This document shows, piece after piece, positions 60,645 to 64,000 of a stretch of 64,000 nucleotides of DNA. This stretch comes from Pseudomonas sp. ok272 (GTDB lineage Bacteria > Pseudomonadota > Gammaproteobacteria > Pseudomonadales > Pseudomonadaceae). The DNA is taken from the NCBI RefSeq assembly GCF_900109995.1, contig NZ_FOCB01000013.1, positions 62,001 to 126,000 of the forward strand. Reading direction: 5' to 3'. Positions within the stretch are counted from its first letter, which is position 1, and every line of letters starts with the position of its first letter. The notes under the pieces are model-generated. The model was not told the origin of the DNA and did no database searches. It worked only from the letters and a program-made list of their open reading frames with translations. Both the position numbers and the translations under genes were made by a program.

Positions 60645-62198
60645 TCACTTCATCCCCAACCGCTTGGCCATGCGCCCCAGGTTCGCCCGGTCCAAGCCTA
60701 GCTCACGGGCGGCGCTGGCCCAGTTGTGTTGGTGGCGCTCAAGGCAGGCGCTGATCAATTGGCGCTGGTAGTTGTCGGTGGCCAGGCGCAGGTCGCCACC
60801 GACCATTGGCACCTCAGGCAGCGCTGTGCTGGCGGTCGGGGCGGCGACCGGGGTGTCGTGGGGCAGGTCCAGGTCGGCGGCGTCCAGGCTGAGGATTTTC
60901 GGCCGCTCGGGGCAGTTGCCCAAGGCTTTCAAGGCACTGCGGCCGATCAGGTGTTCCAGTTCGCGCACATTGCCCGGCCAGTGGTAGGCCAGCAGTGCCG
61001 CCTGGGCGTCGCCGGTCAGGCGCAGGCTGTTCAAGCCCATGCGCGAGCGGTTCTGCTCCAGGAAGTAGCCGGCCAGCAACAGCACATCGCGCCCGCGTTC
61101 ACGCAACGCGGGCACCCGCAGCGGGTAGACACTCAGGCGGTGGTAGAAGTCGGCGCGGTATCGGCCGTTGCGCACCTCTTCGGCCAGGTCGCGGTTGGTG
61201 GCGGCGATCAGGCGCACGTCGACCCGGTGCTCCTGGTCCGAGCCCAGGCGTTGCAACTGGCCGCTTTGCAGCACGCGCAGCAGCTTGGCCTGCACCGTCA
61301 GCGACAATTCGCCGACTTCATCGAGAAACAAGGTGCCGCCGTTGGCCAGTTCGAACTTGCCGCGCCGGTCGTTGGTGGCGCCGGTGAAGGCGCCGCGTAC
61401 ATGTCCAAACAGCTCGCTTTCCACCAGGGTGTCGGGCAGCGCGGCGCAGTTGAGGCTGATGATGGGTTGCTCGCAGCGCGGGGAGGCGGCGTGAATGGCC
61501 TGGGCCACCAGCTCCTTGCCGACCCCGGTTTCGCCGGTGATCAGCACGGTCAGGTCACTGCCGCCGACCAGTGTGACCTCCTCCACCAAACGCTTGAGCG
61601 CCTTGCTCTGGCCGATCATCTCGCGCGGCTGCTGGCCGCTGGCCTGGCGATAGACCTCGGCGCGCTGATGCTCGTCTTCGGCGCGCAGGGCCAGGCGCTC
61701 GATGCGCTCGGCGGCGTTGACGGTCGCGGCGGCGAGGCTGGCGAAGGCGTGCAGGGCGTCCAGTTCGACGGCCTCGAACCGGGCCGGGTCCAGGGCATCG
61801 AGGGTCAGCAGGCCCCAGGGACGCTCATCGATGAACAGCGGGCAGCCCATGCAGTCGTGGACGTGCAGGTGATCCACGTGACCATCGACCAGGCCGTCAT
61901 AGGGGTCGGGCAGTTCGCTGTCGGCGGCAAAACGCGTGGGGCCAGGGCTGGCGAGCAGGGCCTCGAAACGTGGATGCTCGCTGACCTTGAAGCGGCGCCC
62001 GAGGGTGTCGGTGCTCAGGCCGTCCACGGCCAGGGGCACCAGCCACTCACCGTCCAGGCGCAGCAGGGCGGCGGCGTCGCAGGGCAGCAGGGTGCGCATG
62101 GCTTCGAGCAGGCGGCGGTAGCGCTCGCGCTCGGGCAGTTCGCGGGAGAGATCGGCGACCAGGGGCAGCAGGGCGGTGAGCAGGGATTTTGCAGTCAT
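60645..62198 (-). CDS. norR: Nitric oxide-responsive sigma-54 activator NorR
   Basis: Product of 517 aa. N-terminal GAF domain (about 20-165) holding the NO-sensing mononuclear iron in the family; VHDC (113-116) corresponds to conserved ligand-region residues. AAA+ domain: Walker A GETGVGKE, GAFTGA loop contacting sigma-54, and FLDEVGELS. C-terminal Fis-type HTH (HNWASAARELGLDRANLGRMAKRLGMK). Divergent from hmp, its likely target. ATG 62198 with GGAG 5 nt upstream; a NorR box overlaps the start codon. Confidence 0.95.
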   Translation of the reverse strand: MTAKSLLTALLPLVADLSRELPERERYRRLLEAMRTLLPCDAAALLRLDGEWLVPLAVDGLSTDTLGRRFKVSEHPRFEALLASPGPTRFAADSELPDPYDGLVDGHVDHLHVHDCMGCPLFIDERPWGLLTLDALDPARFEAVELDALHAFASLAAATVNAAERIERLALRAEDEHQRAEVYRQASGQQPREMIGQSKALKRLVEEVTLVGGSDLTVLITGETGVGKELVAQAIHAASPRCEQPIISLNCAALPDTLVESELFGHVRGAFTGATNDRRGKFELANGGTLFLDEVGELSLTVQAKLLRVLQSGQLQRLGSDQEHRVDVRLIAATNRDLAEEVRNGRYRADFYHRLSVYPLRVPALRERGRDVLLLAGYFLEQNRSRMGLNSLRLTGDAQAALLAYHWPGNVRELEHLIGRSALKALGNCPERPKILSLDAADLDLPHDTPVAAPTASTALPEVPMVGGDLRLATDNYQRQLISACLERHQHNWASAARELGLDRANLGRMAKRLGMK

Positions 62199-62249
62199 AA
62201 TGACTCCGTGTAGTCGAATCGACTATAAAGTAGTCGATGTCTATATGAC
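62194..62249. promoter_or_regulatory. Three NorR-type boxes (GT-N7-AC)
   Basis: GTCATAATGAC (62194-62204), GTCGAATCGAC (62213-62223) and GTCTATATGAC (62239-62249) all match GT-N7-AC. The first covers the norR start codon. Three enhancer sites upstream of the target promoter is the known NorR arrangement. Confidence 0.85.
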
Positions 62250-62289
62250 TACACTTGTTTTAAATTGTTGATTTATATGATTTTAATAT

Positions 62290-62306
62290 TTGGCACGAAA
62301 ACTGAT
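62290..62306 (+). promoter_or_regulatory. Sigma-54-like promoter of hmp
   Basis: TTGGCACGAAAACTGAT: the -24 TGGCAC is perfect, while the -12 element reads GA in place of GC. It lies about 45 nt downstream of the last NorR box and about 50 nt before the hmp start. Confidence 0.7.
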
Positions 62307-62356
62307 AGGTAAAGGGTAGTTCATCTAAAACAGCAGTCGTTCAGGAGTGACCCCTT

Positions 62357-63538
62357 ATGCTGAGTGCCCAAGACCGTGCCATCGTCAAATCCACCGTGCC
62401 GCTGCTGGAAAGCGGTGGCGAAGCCCTGATCAGCCATTTCTACCGGATGATGCTGTCCGAGTACCCCGAAGTGCGTCCGCTGTTCAATCAGGCGCACCAA
62501 GCCAGCGGCGATCAACCCCGGGCCCTGGCCAATGGGGTGTTGATGTATGCGCGGCACATCGACCAACTCGATCAGTTGGGCGACCTGGTGGCCAAGATCA
62601 TCAATAAGCACGTGGCCCTGCAAATCCTCCCCGAGCATTACCCGATTGTCGGCAGTTGCCTGCTGCGGGCGATCTCTGAGGTGCTGGGCGATGAGATCGC
62701 CACGCCTGAGGTGATGGCTGCCTGGGGCGCGGCCTACGGGCAACTGGCCGATATCCTGATGGGCGCCGAGGCGGCGATCTACGAGCAAAAGGCCCAGGCA
62801 CCCGGTGGCTGGCGCGGGGCGCGGGCATTCACCTTGGTCAAACGCGTACAAGAAAGCGCGGAAATCACCTCGTTCTACTTTGCGCCGGCAGACCAGGGGC
62901 CGATTCTCGCCGCAGAGCCGGGCCAGTACATCGGCATGCAACTGGTGCTGGACGGTGAAGAAATACGCCGCAACTACTCGCTGTCCTCCCTGGGCACCGA
63001 CGGCCAGTACCGTATCAGCGTCAAGCGCGAAGCCGGTGGCCGCGCGTCCAACTACCTGCACGACCAGTTCCAGGTCGGCGCCAGCATCCAGCTGTTCCCG
63101 CCGGCGGGTGAGTTCACCCTGGCCGCCAGCGACAAGCCGTTGGTGCTGATCAGCGGCGGCGTCGGCATCACCCCGACCCTGGCGATGCTCGAAGCGGCGC
63201 TGGCCACCGAGCGCCCGGTGCACTTTATCCACTGCGCGCGCAATGGCAGCGTGCATGCGTTCCGCGATTGGGTGGACGCGTTGGCCGAACGTTATCCACA
63301 GCTCAAACGATTCTATTGCTATGCCGAGGATGATGGTGTCAGCCCGGCAGGGCACCAGGTCGGCTTGTTGAGTCAGGAGCAATTGGGCCAGTGGCTGCCT
63401 GAGCAGCGCGACCTGGACGCTTACTTCCTGGGGCCTAAAGGGTTCATGGCCGTGATCAAGCGCCACCTCAAGGCGTTGGGCGTACCGGAGCAGCAGAGCC
63501 GCTATGAGTTCTTCGGGCCGGCGGCTGCGTTGGAGTAA
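62357..63538 (+). CDS. hmp: Flavohaemoprotein, nitric oxide dioxygenase
   Basis: Product of 393 aa. Oxidises NO to nitrate using O2 and NAD(P)H. Globin domain (about 1-138) with Tyr29, Gln53 and proximal His85 at the positions known for Hmp. FAD domain (about 150-260; RRNYSLSS). NAD domain (from VLISGGVGITPTLAML) ending FFGPAAALE. ATG 62357 with AGGAG 9 nt upstream. Expected to be switched on by NorR under nitrosative stress. Confidence 0.97.
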   Translation: MLSAQDRAIVKSTVPLLESGGEALISHFYRMMLSEYPEVRPLFNQAHQASGDQPRALANGVLMYARHIDQLDQLGDLVAKIINKHVALQILPEHYPIVGSCLLRAISEVLGDEIATPEVMAAWGAAYGQLADILMGAEAAIYEQKAQAPGGWRGARAFTLVKRVQESAEITSFYFAPADQGPILAAEPGQYIGMQLVLDGEEIRRNYSLSSLGTDGQYRISVKREAGGRASNYLHDQFQVGASIQLFPPAGEFTLAASDKPLVLISGGVGITPTLAMLEAALATERPVHFIHCARNGSVHAFRDWVDALAERYPQLKRFYCYAEDDGVSPAGHQVGLLSQEQLGQWLPEQRDLDAYFLGPKGFMAVIKRHLKALGVPEQQSRYEFFGPAAALE

Positions 63539-63556
63539 GACAGACCGAGTTGCCTG

Positions 63557-63651
63557 CTTCGCGAGCAGGCTCGCTCCCACAAAGACCGTGCTGTGCACAC
63601 ATCATGCGTATGGCCCAGATCCAATGTGGGAGCGAGCCTGCTCGCGATGGC
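63557..63651. repeat. REPIN between hmp and dsbB
   Basis: Copies at 63557-63583 and 63623-63651, starting 18 nt after the hmp stop. Nothing else is seen in the 269-nt gap before dsbB apart from a possible TAGACT at 63761-63766. Confidence 0.92.
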
Positions 63652-63807
63652 GACATTTGCCCCACCACAGAACCCACTGTTTAATCCGCGGTTAATTCCC
63701 TCCTGCACAATCCCCTGATAGTTCCGACCACACGCCGCGTGCCGCATGTCCGGGCTCGCGTGTAGACTGGCGACCATCGCCTGCATTCATGACAAAGGAA
63801 AACACGA

Positions 63808-64000
63808 ATGAACGAGGAAATGATGCGGTTGGGCCGTGAGCGGCGCTTCCTGGTGTTGCTGGGGGTGATCTGCCTGGCGCTGATCGGTGGCGCGCTGTAC
63901 ATGCAAGTGGTGTTGGGCGAGGCGCCGTGCCCGCTGTGCATCCTGCAGCGGTATGCCCTGCTGCTGATCGCCCTCAGTGCGTTTGCCGGTGCGGCGATGC
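63808..64000 (+). CDS. dsbB: Disulfide bond formation protein B (partial, runs off the window)
   Basis: The first 64 codons are present, cut by the window end. After a short basic start (MNEEMMRLGRERRF) come TM1 (LVLLGVICLALIGGALYM), the periplasmic turn with the catalytic CPLC of EAPCPLCILQRYALL, and the start of TM2. DsbB reoxidises DsbA and passes electrons to quinone. ATG 63808 follows AAAGGA (63795-63800). Confidence 0.92.
   Translation, partial: MNEEMMRLGRERRFLVLLGVICLALIGGALYMQVVLGEAPCPLCILQRYALLLIALSAFAGAAM

Noticed and set aside
3508..63651. Repeated near-identical units of about 25 nt as a possible CRISPR array
   Set aside because: Copies are scattered over many gaps as inverted pairs, not tandem with uniform spacers, and there are no cas genes; they are REP/REPIN elements.

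Overview
The window is a 64-kb piece of a Pseudomonas chromosome, most likely from the P. fluorescens group. It is GC-rich and dense in genes. The block from the YhcB-like gene to lpxC (about 11.4-47.4 kb) keeps the gene order I remember from P. aeruginosa PAO1 (trpS, zapE, rplM-rpsI, petABC, sspAB, lpoA, rnpB, mra/dcw cluster). The REP/REPIN families between genes are of the P. fluorescens type. I see no tRNA or rRNA gene, insertion sequence, prophage, CRISPR array or recognisable defence locus. Most of the window is core genome, and the accessory material is at the two ends.

0-10.5 kb: an exported protein pair (DUF1302 outer-membrane-type protein and DUF1329 protein) followed by a MalT-like STAND/LuxR regulator. 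Next come a LysR regulator divergent from a class III aminotransferase, an Ogt-type DNA repair methyltransferase and an MBL-fold hydrolase. 10.6-19 kb: an OmpA-type lipoprotein, a YhcB-like protein, a small alpha/beta hydrolase, trpS, zapE, a GlxA-type AraC regulator divergent from an LCAD-like acyl-CoA dehydrogenase, and a Tas-like aldo/keto reductase.

19.2-29.2 kb: ribosomal operon rplM-rpsI, the cytochrome bc1 operon petABC, sspA-sspB, the leftward envelope operon lpoA-yraN-gmhA-BON lipoprotein, then rsmI and the RNase P RNA gene rnpB. 29.5-47.4 kb: the complete division and cell wall cluster mraZ-rsmH-ftsL-ftsI-murE-murF-mraY-murD-ftsW-murG-murC-ddlB-ftsQ-ftsA-ftsZ-lpxC. Its genes overlap or nearly touch as far as ftsA. 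A clear sigma-70 promoter and three helically phased MraZ boxes precede mraZ.

47.5-64 kb is accessory: a membrane diguanylate cyclase, a 74-aa secreted protein, and a leftward operon encoding an RND adaptor, an HAE1-type RND pump and a heavy-metal-family two-component system, with no outer-membrane channel. An 81-aa disordered ORF, an Aer-like energy-taxis receptor, a small secreted protein, a GNAT acetyltransferase, CheV, the nitric-oxide module norR/hmp with three GT-N7-AC boxes and a sigma-54-like promoter, and the start of dsbB complete the window.

No wholly new system is convincing. The best leads are the pump/two-component operon with a perfect 18-bp palindrome upstream, the DUF1302-DUF1329-STAND regulator unit with phased repeats before the regulator, REPINs placed within a few bases of stop codons, and the structured rnpB-mraZ and petC-sspA gaps.
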